Program-made: the position numbers and the translations under genes
The notes under the pieces: generated by a model
Seen by the model: only the letters and a program-made list of their open reading frames with translations
Database searches by the model: none
What the model was told of the DNA's origin: nothing
Assembly: GCA_018105865.1 (NCBI GenBank)
Contig: CM030852.1
Location: 390,001 to 454,000 of the forward strand
Length of the DNA stretch: 64,000 nt
Direction: 5' to 3'
Source: Metaphire vulgaris
Taxonomy: Eukaryota; Annelida; Clitellata; Crassiclitellata; Megascolecidae
Part shown: positions 1 to 14,398 of the stretch, piece by piece
How the letters are laid out: every line of letters begins with the position of its first letter
Numbering within the stretch: position 1 is the first letter of the stretch

Positions 1-81
1 TGCGAATATGAAGAGACGCCCAAGAATCAAAACACAGGAGTTTCCTATTATTAATAATTGTGCGTTGGAAACATTTGCTTT

Positions 82-161
82 TTAACCTCTTAACCGTGTA
101 TTTAACTGTAACTCAATGTAAAATGGACGGATATATCCGGGGTCCCCAGTTAAGGGGTTAA
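82..161. mobile_element. 80-bp TTAA-type MITE, copy 1
   Basis: The element starts and ends in TTAA and has inverted ends (TTAACCTCTTAAC at the left, GTTAAGGGGTTAA at the right). The same 80-bp unit occurs at 18018-18097 and 30784-30863, in the opposite orientation relative to this copy. TTAA ends suggest a piggyBac-like mobiliser; that assignment is inference. Confidence 0.75.
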
Positions 162-339
162 TTAAGTGGCATTTAGGCAGAATGTAGGAGGCATGTTCAT
201 TATGTAATCGTATGTAGCTCTGTGGTCGACTGTAGCTTTGTACAGTAGAATGCAGATATATTCATTAGATTAGCAGTTTCACTTGCATATTCGTATGAAT
301 TACTAATAAATACACTTATAACTTATTTCTATGAGACCT

Positions 340-405
340 CGTATAACTGTAAAGCGCTCTAGCCTTTGACCCTTCGTCCATGTTTCTGCGCTATATAAAT
401 TGACT
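340..405 (+). mobile_element. LINE 3' tail fragment
   Basis: The stretch AGCGCTCTAGCCTTTGACC followed by TTTCTGCGCTATATAAATTG matches the tail that follows the reverse transcriptase C-terminus near 6905-6960. No coding part remains. Confidence 0.45.
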
Positions 406-846
406 TATTAACCTAACCTACACCTACACCGTTGACCTGTACAGTCACTATTTATGCCCTTCTATAGCGCCAGTATATGTTGCAGGAAATTAGCAGAAGT
501 CAATGGATTCTGTTTTTAATGTTTCAGGTGAATCGACGGCCAATTGGCTCTTTGATTGGAGAGTGTGAGATTCCGGGAGCTTGACATTGGTCACGTGACT
601 TCCGGATTGAGTCATCCATTTCCCTTCGTTCGATGAAAGGCGAAATTCCGCAGAAAATATGCGGCGCCATCGTCCACCGAAGCGCGGACGTCGGAGAAGA
701 GAGCGCGGCTTATCGCGGCGCTACATGAATTTCGCCTCGGTCCAGACGCCTCAGAGTATAAATTGGCGCCGCATAAATTCACGACGACGCAGCAGCGACG
801 CAGTTGAGATGATCGATGAACAATTGCGCTACATAAATTCCACGGA

Positions 847-1992
847 ATGATACACGACGCAGTGGATCAGACGACGACGACGACGACCACTTCCGCTAAA
901 ACGCGGTCACGTGCCTCGGGGTCGCCGTTCATCTCATCCGGGAACTTCTTCAAAGATGGCGACCGACCGCTGCGACTCCTCCTCCTCGGGAACGGCACCG
1001 GGGCGGCGGCGGCGGCGGCGGACAGGGTCCTTGACCTTGATCAGGAGGAGTTCAAGGTCTATCCGAAGTACAAGCGACGACGCAGGAAGAGGAGAAACCA
1101 CGACGATTACGTCACCGTTCCTCTAAACGAAACGGCTTCGGCGGCAGCGGAGGAGGAGGAGGAGGAGGAGAAAGGTGTAAAGGTGAGGCTGAGGGTAACG
1201 ACGGAGGATGGAACGGGGTCAGAGGAGGAGGAGGAGGAGGATGCTACGGAGGAACTAAGTGAGGATCTGACGGAGGAGAGTGCTGATGATGATTCTCGAC
1301 GGAACAGACACGGAAGAACGGACGCGACCGAAAACGAGACAGCTCTGACGTCACCGTCGCTGACCATCGCCACAATCAGCGGTCGCTTGGACCTAAGGAC
1401 CCACCTGACGACTCCATCGACGGACCATCGCCATCTAGCCACGGACTGCATCGAAGCCCCCTCCTCCCCCTCCTCCTCCTCCTCCTCGAACGGGGACTGG
1501 CGACCGATAAGACCGCCGTCCCTGTTCCTCCTCCTCCTCCTCCGTCGGCGGCGGCGGCAGCGGCGGCGGCCGAGGAGGACGTCGGGGGCGGTCGGAGGAG
1601 GCGCTGCACCCACTGCTGTAAGGCCTTCGTCGCCTTCCTGTGCTCGACCGTCGGTCTGTCGTTCCTGATGGTCGGCTACGTCATCCTCGGCGGCGTCATC
1701 TTCCAGTGTCTCGAGGCCCCCAATGAGAAACAGATGAACGGAGAGATGCGAGAGACCCGCCAGCGCCACGTCCAGCAGCTGTGGCAGCTGACGGAGTCGA
1801 TGAACGTCCTCCATCCGGCCAACTGGACGCAGGCGGCCGAGCGGATCCTGCACAGCTACACGACGGTCGTCTACACGTTCGCCAAGAAGAGAGGCTGGGA
1901 CGGAAAGGAAGACGACGACGACGACGACGACGAACTACAGTGGAGCTTCGCTGGAGCGCTCCTCTATTCCATCACTGTCGTTACCACCATCG
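847..1992 (+). CDS. K2P exon 1: N-terminal tail, M1, cap, pore helix 1
   Basis: From ATG 847 the frame gives a low-complexity tail rich in Lys/Arg and Glu runs, open to 1668. The M1 segment and everything after it lie in a different frame, open from 1293 (the TGA at 1290 closes it upstream) to the donor. The change must lie between 1293 and about 1600, in a zone of CTC and GCG triplet repeats. The exon ends at 1992 after the codons for TTI, with donor G|GTGAGC. The tail call is weaker than the M1-to-pore part because it rests on openness and composition only; the true start could be in an upstream exon. Confidence 0.6.
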
Positions 1993-2008
1993 GTGAGCTG
2001 CAAGTCTC

Positions 2009-2054
<46 letters not shown>

Positions 2055-2945
2055 ACATTATATTTCTGGTAGTTTGTTTGGTCTCGCAGTTAGTTCTGAC
2101 AGAATTCTTCTTTTTCTGTCTAAATCTCTGTGTGTTGTTTTGGATCTAATATATTTTATTATGATACGACATTTGTAGTTTGTTTATTTTATTTCTATAT
2201 TTCATTTTCTTCAAACATCAGGTCACGTGGTCGTAATTCAATTGTTAATTCCAAAATGACATTTTGAATTCAATTACAAGTTTGCATTCCTATCTAAATC
2301 TCTGTGTGTAAGTTCTAATAGCGATTAGCAATCTTGTTGTTTTGGATCTAATATGATTCTTATTATGATACGATTTGCGCTCTTTATTTGTCTAATATTT
2401 TACATCACCGTTTGTTTATTTTATTTATATATTTCATTTTCTTCAAACAGCAAAAGGCTACTTCGATCATTTGCGAAACTTTGTGTTACGGTTTTTAAAT
2501 AGGCTGTATATGAATTTGTTGATTGTTAATTATTTTAGACACTTAAGTTTTTAAAAGAAGCAGAAAGAGGGTAATTGAATTGGCTGTAATTTAAACAAAA
2601 ATCCGTGGAGGCGCCATCTCGTTCCCCATTTCCATAGTTTACCGGCGATTGTCTCTGCTACTAACGCCTTTGGAGAATTGCGTCTGCGATCACAGAAGCT
2701 GTTTTTCCGGCAAAGAAGAAGACAGCAGAGGCCGAGGCTTCGACGGCGCAATCTCAGTCGCCGCCGCCGCCGTCGTCGTCGTCGTTAAATAGGATACGAA
2801 CGACAAGAGAGAGGGAAGAGGGAAGAGGCGACCAGTGTTTGGCTGAGAGGCTTCATATAAGTCCAGCCTATATCCTGCATTCCAATGTGGACTTAACCAA
2901 GGACACTGTGGATGGAACTGATCATCTGCTTCCACCAAACATTCT

Positions 2946-3002
<57 letters not shown>

Positions 3003-3548
3003 TTCCCCTCTCCCCCTCCCTCCCTCCCTCCGGTGAAATTTGACTCGGAGTATGAAAAGCGCTGAGGCAGCTGTAAGTCAAGAGAGAGTGAAGATTGGGG
3101 TGAAATTAGAAGAGTATTCGCAAATATTGATGTATTGAACCTACATATACGCGGTTGACTTTGCGCAGATCTATTAGATCAATATTCCGATAAGGAGGCT
3201 CTTCACTGAGACCCATTCGGCGCATGCGCAGTTAAGAACTGATCGGCGTCGTAATTGTCGAGCAGCAGCGGCAGCAGTCTGTCTACACTGGAGCCCCGAT
3301 AGACAGCGGCTCGGTTATGACGCGAGCGTCATCGCTTCTCTTCGGCGCTTCTTCGAGCCGCGTCTTAACGACGCCACACTGTAGTAGTTGGACTCAACCG
3401 GCGTTATCAGGCTTTCCAAAGCCACGGCCTGCAATATATTTCGTTTAAAGATAGAATTTACTATTTCCAGGATACCTTTTAAAACAGATAAACAAGTTAT
3501 ATACTTTATATACCCAACTTCTTCTTCTCCTTCCCCTCTCTCTCCCTA

Positions 3549-3603
<55 letters not shown>

Positions 3604-3792
3604 GTATTAAAATTATATATATATAGGGATATATAATATATATTATTTATATAATTATATATATATATAAATATTATATTTATATAACTTATATATAAAT
3701 TATCCGTAGACATATAGGAATTGTATGAAAAATATATATATATATACATATATATAATTGTATATATGATATAATTTTAATACTTCATATAA

Positions 3793-3853
<61 letters not shown>

Positions 3854-4230
3854 CTGTATTCCCTCTCTCTTCAGAACCCCTGTTTCATTGCTGAAGGGTC
3901 ACAGTGTGGTGTGTGTGTGTGTGTGTGTGTGTAGTGTAAGCATTGGTCGTATTCAGCACAGACTTCGTGTTTCTGCATAAGACGTTTGAGCCTCAAAAGG
4001 TGGAAATTGATGAACTACAAGCGCTGGATCGTGAAGATCGTTCGAAATGATCGGGAATCATTCCCTTCTCCCTCCGGCGATCACTGACCCTCGGAATATA
4101 ATTGTCTCACCGACGGACGGTCCCCCCCCTCCCGGCGGGGCGTTAATTGGTAATCTGCGCCAGGTAAGCGCCAGGTAAGCGGCCACGTGTCTCCTAGCAT
4201 TACGATGGACAACATCTGAGGGGAGGAGAC

Positions 4231-4303
<73 letters not shown>

Positions 4304-7300
4304 CAGGAGAGCTATTACGGGCACGACACCACGACGGAGAGGCGAGTAGAGGACAACCGGATGCGAACCTGGCAGAGAGGATTATGCGGAGGAGGAGGAG
4401 GAGGAGGAGGAAGAGGAAGCCGTAGGATTGCCTCCAGCAATGATGGCCTCTTTATATTTGCAATCAATTTGGTGTTGGGGCGGATTGTAAGGAGCCCTGT
4501 GGGGCGGCGGCGGCGGGCGGCGGCGGCGGCGGCGGCGGCGGAGGACACTTCCGGGAATATCGACACGTCGTCTCATCGAGGGCAGTTAGACGTCGGCCAT
4601 TGAGACGAATGGCAGAAGAGAGGCTGTCCTTTCAAACGCCCCGATTGCCTTTGAGCGAGTAACGATTACATGCCAGACACTGTTTGCGTAACTTTTTGCA
4701 TGTCGAGTATTAGTGCCATTAATATTTTTCGTGTAACATCTTTGCAGCGTCCTATTGGGTCTCCAGTGTAGGCCCTATCTATTGAATGTGATCATCTTGG
4801 CACAAACACGTTGGAGGTATTTTTCAAATGACGGTCAATACGTCTAATCTAATCTCTAATCAGAAACTTCTATGGCGCCACTTAATAATGCATCGAAGCA
4901 TCAGCCGATGACACATCAAATCCCAAATAATCAATACCCCAAGACAACCATATTTATGGCGAACGATAAGAGCGAGGCGATATGAGGGGCTGTCCATTAA
5001 TTATGCCAACAATTTTTGGCTAATTTTTGACCCCTTCCCTCTTGTCAACAACTGTCATCTTTCAGTTAACCCCCGCCATAATTATATCAAAACTTTTAAC
5101 CCCCCCCCTCAAGATCAATGACAGGTCCAAATAACAAGGTCATTATTTTTTGCGGCGATGACCATTTTTCCCTGTTCTGCTCATCGAGTGTCAAAATGTG
5201 GGGGTGATGACCTTTTTTGCCATGCTTTTTTCCATTGTAATAAGTAGTATTCCATGAAATTTCCTATTATTTGATTATTTGTAAAAAGTGAAATTGTTGA
5301 CGTCAACTTCTCTTGACCCCCCTCTCCCCCTGTCAACAACTGTCAAACTTTTTCAAACCCCCTCCCACCTAAATTGTTGACGTAATTAATGGACAGCCCC
5401 TAAGAAGATAAGCTCTTAATCTTAATTACTTGAATGTAATAATTTTTTCTAAATTCGTTGTTACATTTAATTGGAAGCAGCAATTGAGAGATAAGAGAGC
5501 TCTTTAGTTTGCAACTGATTAAGAGCTGATGCCATAAAGAGCATTCCTATCTTACAATACGAAACTCTTAATGAATGCATCTCTATGACCGTAACTGCGT
5601 GACTTTTGAGGTGAGTGACGAGTGATTTATCTAAAATCAGCATTTCATGTGTTTCTTTGACTTCTGTCATTACAATTGCTACTACTGCTACTGCTGCCGC
5701 TCCATCATCTGCATCGTTTCTTTGACGTGACTTGATTGGTGTATTCCTGTCTTCATCCAGAATTCTTCTCCCTCCATTTTCTGACGACACACGATTGTTG
5801 CTTCTAATACTGACGACAGATGTCCCAGGTCCCCACAAACTTCACAAAGCCAGCGCCCCAGCCACCCCCTCCCCACCCACCCAATCTAGACCCTCTAACT
5901 CTCCATGTTTGTTCCACTCTAGATGATCGTAAATCTCGGATATTTCCAAGTCTGAACGGGGCCAGTGGGGCGCAGACCCCGACTAGCTCAGGGGCCAGGC
6001 CTCTCACAATTTATAATCATTCAGTGGTCTCTTGAGACGACGCAAGAATCAATCGCCAGAATACGGAAGTGGACTCCAACCTCGTTCCGCCTCGTTTCCA
6101 GTTATATACGTGTCCAAAGTCTTGATCAATCAATTATGTAGCGCATTTGCAGCGCGCATGAGACATGACACATAAGTGTAAGCGTGGATAAAATGTTATC
6201 AACAACACGTACAGCGCAAATGTCGTTAAAGACGTCTACATGTATTACTAAGGTTACGGTTGATTAGACCGCGTGCTTTGCCCGTCCACAGGTACAGTGT
6301 CAGGTATATAGGTAGGGACAGAAGGGCTGCTGCTGCTGCTGCTGCTGCCGTTGGATTTTGTTATTTTGGGCATTTTGGATTCTATTCTCCACAATTTTAC
6401 TCGATTTTTCTCTTTCGAGAGTAAATATATTTTCCCGGCGAATGGATAACTGACTGTCGCCTCTGGGCTCTTTGCCCCTCAGGTTTTTCAAGCCCTCTGC
6501 AATGCCTGATATTGATCAGTTTTTCGGGGTGTGGGTGGGGGAGAACTGGCCCCTTCGCTTTTCGACAAAACTTTAGAATATCATTACAACATCCTTCAAG
6601 AGAAGTTTGATCAATTTCCGAGCACTGAACGACCCGAGATCTCCCGAATACTCATCTTAGCTGGTCCCCATAGGACACAGTCCATCGAACGGACCATTCA
6701 ACTGCGACCCAGCCACTCCGTCAGGCTGGTCGTCCCTCCACCATCCAAGACTGCGAAATTTGGGGAAAGATCCGTAACCGACGTCCCACAGGAATCCCAT
6801 GCTCTGGAACTATAGCTACCTAAAACTTTGACCAATGAGACCAGCATCGATTTATTTGTTGCAAAACTTAAGACGCACCTGTTCGACATCTCATACAGGT
6901 GCAATGTGTAAAGCGCCTTTGCCTTAAGCCTCTGACTTTCTTACTGCGCTATATAAATTGTCGTTTAAACTAAACTAATAATCAACGTCCACTGATGACG
7001 TCATCGTCTTCCCTGAGTCATCCACTTCATCACCTGAGCACTCTCATGTCAACGCATTCACACTGATACAGTAGAATCCTGTTAATCCTACACCCGTTAA
7101 CACGACGAGGTAGAATTTTTATCCCAACAATCCAGTATCGATAACCTACTGCTTGTACATTCGCCACTGTCATTTCCAGCTCAGCGGTCCTTCGGATGCG
7201 CTGGGCAGTATTCGGGTTTTACTGTAGTCTGTCAGTTTTTCTAATCGTGGAACTGACATGGTCCGATGCACTTCGGTTGAGTCGTGAGTTCATCAGGTGC

Positions 7301-8220
7301 GGATTCTCTCACTGCCCCTTCCTCTCGATCGACGACGCAATATAACAATCACTTACCGACCCCACAAGAGTGACGTCAGTTTTCCCGGCCTCATCTGAGG
7401 CGTGTAATTGCCCTCTGAAGGGGTTGTTGGAGTGGGGCATGGGGTGGGGGTGGAGGAGTGATGTTGCCGAGTGGTCAGTTCTTGTCCTCCTGTATATCTG
7501 CACTAATCTCTGAAGAGAAAGTCGGATTGCGGAGTGAGAAGAACTTCGCACTGAATCGTCGATCGATCGACGACGAAGACTATTATCTCATCGATTCTAT
7601 TTCTTCGATCCTGCTGCGTTTATTACGTCATCGATCGCACTTTGGTCCCCGGCCCCCGCCCCTGCCCCGGCCCCCCCGCCCTCCGACGAAGGTGACCGGC
7701 GCCGAACTCTTGCACTCGGCGCTGACAGTTGCAGAGTGCGACTGATTAACGGTGCCGCTGCACGCTTCGCTCTCCACCTGCAAGATCAAGTGAGGTCTCC
7801 AAACAGAAGACGAACAACGCCAGGAGGAGGAGGAGGAGGAGGAGGAGGAGGAGGAGGAGGAGGAGGAGGAGGAGGAGGGCTACGGTTGGTTCTGGATATT
7901 TTAATCGGGGGATAGATATCCATCCACTGATTTCTGGTTGAGGCGAAATCCCAAATCTCGATTGCAGGAAAGAAAAACTGAATTCTCAAAAGACAGAAAG
8001 CGCAGTCGCCTCTGCCTTCGTCAATCACGTGACATCGGCATAATGTAACGCAAAAGTTCACTGACTTCCGTAAATTAATCGGACCAAAGTCCACTGACGC
8101 TGCAGGTAATCCGGACTAACGTTCAATGACGTCACGCGTGATTCAGAGCGGATCCGGACGAAAGTTGAAACACCGAAAGAGCTTGGTGGTCCATCAAGAG
8201 TTTTCCTACATCTACAGCAG

Positions 8221-8286
<66 letters not shown>

Positions 8287-8492
8287 CATATGCATTGGTT
8301 AACTCTTATCGCTTGAATGTTGAACGACTGAGACATTTAGACGCATTTCCGAAAACGAACGAAACAAATACAACTCAATAAACAAACTGTCGAAATCATC
8401 GTCTTAGATTTCACCAACAGAAGCTGTCTCTCTGTCTCTGTCTCTGTCTCTGTCTCTGTCTCTGTCTCTGTCTCTGTCTCTGTCTCTGTCTC

Positions 8493-8543
<51 letters not shown>

Positions 8544-8820
8544 AAATGTACAAACATCGAAATCGAGCACCGGAGTTCCTTCTGCTTCTGATTCTGGACC
8601 AAAGTGCAGAGGGCGCTGGTCCACTGCTTCGCCAGCAGGGAATCAGTCGAAATGGCCTTTGATGCTCACTTTAAGAACCGATCATTTCTGTCAAAACACT
8701 GTCATACTCACCTGATGGATCTTCAGTGCATGGAAACAGAGGCATGCAACCAGACAGACGGACGGAAAGGCAGACATACAAAGACAAAGACAAGACCTGC
8801 CTCGAGTTTTCTTTGATTGC

Positions 8821-8909
<89 letters not shown>

Positions 8910-11108
8910 TGATTTTAAGTGGTTTAGGAGGCTAAGTAAGCCTGTGTGAAAACACTTTCGTGAATAGAATGCAATGTTTGAGTCATTTGGCAAAACTGAC
9001 GCCACTCTCTGAAAGAATTGCACCTTTGTGTTCAGCAGCAGATCTTACTCACTTACTGATGCAGCTTCAATAGCGCCACAAGAATGGCGAAGGCCAAAGT
9101 CAATGATTGCAGTTTCTTCAGCGTCTGCGGAGTCACGTGACTATGCGTCATCGTCGTCGTCGTCGTCGTCACGTGACCTAAAACAACCTGAGAACAACAG
9201 AGAACGCCAAATCGGGACGTCGGCCATCTTGAAAGAAGAGCATTCCGGAAGTGACGTAGCGCCATATTAATAAGGCCATGTCTTTTTTTATCTTCCCAGA
9301 ACTCAACGCGCGTCTCGAACATTCCCTGCATCTAACGCCCAACCACTGACTTCCTGTATGAAACTATGGTAAGTAAGTAAGTAAGTAAATAAGCAGGTAA
9401 TTCCCATGCGGACCTTGAGACAATATCGCTTGTCGCGAATTTATGTTACCGCCGCTCACTTCGTGCAAAATGTCTGCGGACCATTATGCAGGAGGTCGCG
9501 GCTGCCCGCCCGCCCGACCGTGTGTCGGTCGTTTCAGGTGAATTGGTTGTCAGGATGTCTTAGAGACGAGCGTTCATTAGAACGGTCAACCTGCCTCCCT
9601 CCCCGATTGATTTCGTGACTTTGAATTCGCTGTGTATTATGCGGAGGAGATGACATTAATACTCTGTCAATTCGAATGGAAAGACTTGTGACGTCAGAGG
9701 AGGAGGAGGAGGAGGAGGAGGAGACGCAAAAATACGCTGAAGAGATATTTGCATTGAAAGACCGATTGACCACAGGTCATTGGTCACCACGCTGACTCTA
9801 CGTCACGCATTGAGATAACTGCCCTGTCTAGCAAAACTTTCCCAACCGTCGTCGCCCCCCCAAAAAAGGGTTGTCAAGAGTCTTTTCTTGGGTCGCGCAA
9901 CGGCAAGAACCCTGTGTGACAATAATCGGTGCAACTAATCGAGCAATCGCCTCTTCCAAAACGGCTTCTCTCTCTAAGACAGAAGCCGATTCTAATAGAG
10001 ACATTACTAAGAGATTTATCTCTAATCATTTAACTTCTATTTGAATGAATTCCACCTGTACTTCTATGAGTTAACAGAAGAAGAAGAAGAAGAAGAAGAA
10101 GAAGAAGAAGAAGAAGAGGAGGAGTAAACTAATTTTGTGTCTAATCCTCTCTCTCTGTTCATTTCGATGTAAAAAGCATTCTTGATGAAGTTCAAGACAA
10201 ATTCTTGGATCTGCACGACGTGTTTTTATGACTAGAAATCATTGAATCAGTTTAATGCCGTCTGTGCATAAGTCACATAACACAATGTCACAGTTTCTGC
10301 CGTTGACGTCCTTGTTCCGTGTGCCTTTGCATGTCTTTGCGAGGCTGAATTTTTATGTCTTAGCAGTATTAACATAAACCCAATGGCCGAAAACAAGGCT
10401 TAATGTCGAAGATAATAAACAGAATGACCCTGGAAACTACGTTCCCTGCACAGCTGCGAATATCAGAGATGGCCTCAGTCACATTAGCAATGATAACCTA
10501 TTTAGGAATAAGAACCAGTGTACAATGCGTTCTATTCTCCGTTTGAATAGGTTTTTAGATTTCGTCTATTAAACTATTTTTAAAAAGCTTGATAAGTTCA
10601 GTCCAGTGACGTGTTTTGAGTTGGCAGCGAATGAAATACATTCGCGAAGTTAAAATAAGTTTGTCATTTGATTGCATTTCATTTTCAAGTGTTACGCAGA
10701 AATAGTTGCTGATAAATGGTAATCTTGTTGACTTCAATCCGACTGCATTACAACAACATAGAATAATATGATGGTACTACAACATAGAATAATATGATGG
10801 TACTACAACAAAGAATAATATGATGGTACTACAATATAGAATAATATGATGGTACTACAACATAGAATAATATGATGGTACTACAACATAGAATAATATG
10901 ATGGTTAAAGAAAGAAAATATCAACAAATGAATGAATGAATGAATGAATGAATGAATGAATGAATGAATGAATGAATGAATGAATGAATGAATGAATGAA
11001 TGAAGCAAAGAAGAAGAGCAAGAGACAGAAGCGTTTAAGTGGAAACCGCGTTTCCTTTTCTACTCTTTGGTAAATGTTGCATCGTTTGCCTCTTCCGTTG
11101 TCTGTCTG

Positions 11109-11152
<44 letters not shown>

Positions 11153-11783
11153 ATGTCTGACCTTCTGTGTGTTATTACTGATGAGATCCTCTAGCTAAGC
11201 GCAGATGTATTGATGTGCCTGCACTGACTGTGGAGTGTGTGAGAGAGAGATGCCTTGTTCAGTACAATGGGTAAGCGCCAGAATTGTCTCTTTCGCAGAG
11301 AAACAAACCACCGTTCATCGGGTTCTAATCTCTCCACTGATTCCCCCGTTCCATGCATGCGCCTGACAGGTGCATCTTCCTTGGTTCCGTGCGTTCGGCT
11401 TACAGCTGGAATAATGGAAGATGACGACGGTGGGCGTGGAAAAGATCCGGGGTGGTAGAGGTGGTAGAGGCTGCGATGGAAGGGTCGCGTTCCGTGGAAA
11501 ATGGTTGGCAGCAAAAAGAAGAGATAACGAATGAAAGTGGAAATGTTTCTTGAAGATCGCATAAAGGACTGGATGCTGTTGTGCAGATGAATGGAACGAC
11601 GGACGGAAGAGCGAATGAAAAGGAGGAGTGGATGAGGGGAGTGATGGAGGAAGGGGATGAATAAAGGACAGATGCTGCTGCTGCTGCATCTCCTGCGAAG
11701 TTAAGCAGCGTCGATGTCGGTTAATACTTGAATGGGTGACCGATCGACGCAGACTTCTTTGAAAATTTCCATCTCAATTGACC

Positions 11784-11856
<73 letters not shown>

Positions 11857-14348
11857 ATTGAAAGCGAATTCTTAGAATTTCTAATGAGTATTTTTGTGGA
11901 AAGAAATCTGAACCACTTTTGTTAGACGTTTCACCCCACCCCACCCCACACTCCCGCCATTTTTTGAGAAATGGTTTCCACGCCACGCCTCCCCACCACC
12001 TCACCCAACCCCTATCAAGTCGACCTCTGCAGGTAAATCAGGGACGGTTGTCATCGGGACAGTCTGCGAATTAAGTTAATTAAAGGAATCTCTGCTGAGC
12101 AAACAAATGGAGATGGTCGCTTGAACGATGAGCAGAGACCAAAGAAAATATTATCAGCGTTCATATTGCGCTCTACTCTCGTTGCGATCAGCACGAGAGG
12201 ACGAAAGAGGAGGAGGAGGAGAAGGAGGAGTAAGACAATGAGGAAGTCAGAGAGGGGGACAGAGAGGGAGAAGCCGGTGGAAAAAGGAGGGAAAGAGGAA
12301 AACTGGATGATAAAAGTATACGGTGATTATAGAGAAATATGATGAAAAGCATAATAGTTCAGTGGCTAAAGTCCATAAAAGCCAAGAATCGTTCACTTTG
12401 GATAAAAGCATGCCACTTGGCACAGTTATAGGGTTCATGGCCCAGAACAATTTCCCCAAAGGATGCACAAGTTTTTGTTATCTTTTACCATGCAATTTGG
12501 CACCATAAATTTTCTTGATAATTTGTAAAAAAATCCGCTTGAGCTGCAGTACGTAAATGACAAATGACAAAATCAATACTAAGCCCTAATAGTTCCAAAT
12601 AAACAATACTAAGTAATAATTAATAATAATAATAATAATAATATTGCTTATAGAGTTTACAAATATGAATATTATCATTTCATTTCACTTTTCCTCCGAA
12701 ACTAAAATACGAAAAGGGTAATTCCGCATCAAATCAAAACGCTTTTGAATAAAATCGGACGTCACCATCTCAGATTGTGATGAAAACTGGCACAATTGTT
12801 CATCCCCACGAGTAATGTTGCCAAGACCATTCTCTGTAGATTGAAAATGTCCGTTAAAATGTTCAATTTACGCAAAGAAATTACCACAGGCAAAATTCTG
12901 AATGCCAAGCACATTTGATATACAAGAGATAGTGGCCTAATTTTTAAAAAAAACTTGATTAGCAGGTGCTCTTCACTTCTCTGTCAAAAGTGCTAGCCAT
13001 TCACACGTCTGCCAATACCATTCTCTGTAGTTTAAAAATGTTTAAAAATGTCCAATTTACGCATTAGAGAACATCACAGGCAAAATTCTGAATGCCAAAG
13101 AGGTTCTGTGGTGAGGGGGATGGGGGGGGGGTAAGTGTGACAAGCATTTGGATTGATCTTTAATCTGGAAAGTTAAATCGTCTGAAGGTGCTATTTATTG
13201 GCATGAAATCTGAATGTTGTTTATGCCATAACCCAGTTCCCCGGAGAGACGATTTTGACTCCTTTGGTTGGACGAAAAATGACCGAACGTTAACCTGTGA
13301 GTTAAAACCTAAGCGTTTCTGTAACATTCGAAAATTCTACGCTGCTGTTTGTGCGTCGTTTCCTCAATAGTGGTCCACAGCCAGAAGCACACAAAGTCGC
13401 TCTATAATTCACGAAAAGAACAGAGAACGTTTTCTCAGGTAGTAGTCCGGCCGAAATACAGGGGTGGAGGTCAAAATTAAGGTCTCCTTATACGACGACA
13501 AAGAGCGGAGATCGAAGCGAAGAGGCACTTGAGCGATGATGGTCTTCGCAGAGGCCGTCGTTCCAAACTGCAGTCCTCGGATAATTCCGCCAGAAATTTC
13601 TTCCGAGGTACTGCAGAGGGGAATTTACGGAGTGGAGGGCACCCGCCGAATGCCATGCCTGTACGTACGTTCTCAGAAAACAGACGCGTGATTGAGGCCG
13701 ATCACGTGACACGGTCATCCAAGATGGCGAAGAGCGTGGCGACCGTAAAGAGCGATGGTAAATCAAAGAACACGGAACAAGAACGGCGACGTCGTCGATG
13801 GCGCAGAGAGGTTAAAAAACGAGGGAGGAAAATGGAAAGTTCTTTTGTTCGAGCGAGAATCTGCGAGTGTATGTAAACATTCGGCCAGACATGGCGCTTT
13901 CTTTGGACAGTTTCTCATTGATTCTAGACGGAAACAGATATTTAGAAATGGGATGGGGAGTAGGGGGGTTAGTCGTCTAAGCATGCTACGAAATGGTCGT
14001 ATCTTTATCGGCTGAAATTAATTTTCACGAACTTGAAGCTCCGTCTTTTTCTTCATCTTCTCTCTCATCATCTTCTTCTTGTTCTTCTTGATCTTGTTCT
14101 TGCTATTCTTCTATTTTCCTCCTCATCATCATCATCATCTTCTTCTTCTTCTTCTTCTTCTTCTTCTTCTTCTTCTTGTGCAATCGAGAGAATAGGAATG
14201 GATTCGACTGAGAACGACACTTTGCTATTATCAACGCACTGATCAGAGAGGCAGAAATGTGTTTGTATGAAGACACTTCCCTATCAAAGACGATGAACGT
14301 CTGTGTGTCTGTGCGCGCGCGAGAGCGTGTGTGTGTTGCTTTAGAGTG

Positions 14349-14398
<50 letters not shown>

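Larger units (their letters stand above)
1..658. other. Upstream non-coding region of the K2P gene
   Basis: No convincing gene is seen here. It holds an 80-bp TTAA-ended element (82-161) and, around 340-405, a LINE-type 3' tail containing GCGCTATATAAATTG. From about 520 the sequence becomes CpG-rich and runs into the first coding exon of the potassium channel, so promoter and 5' UTR sequence is expected there, but no TATA box or start site can be assigned. Confidence 0.5.

Noticed and set aside
8726..9023. Open frames of poly-Asn and poly-Tyr on both strands
   Set aside because: They are translations of an AAT trinucleotide run. The same applies to frames at 16779-17018, 26580-26783 and 40.5-43.9 kb.
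13529..13876. 115-codon basic open frame in the K2P intron
   Set aside because: No family resemblance, no clear splice sites, and overlapping open frames in other phases. Looks like chance in CpG-rich DNA.
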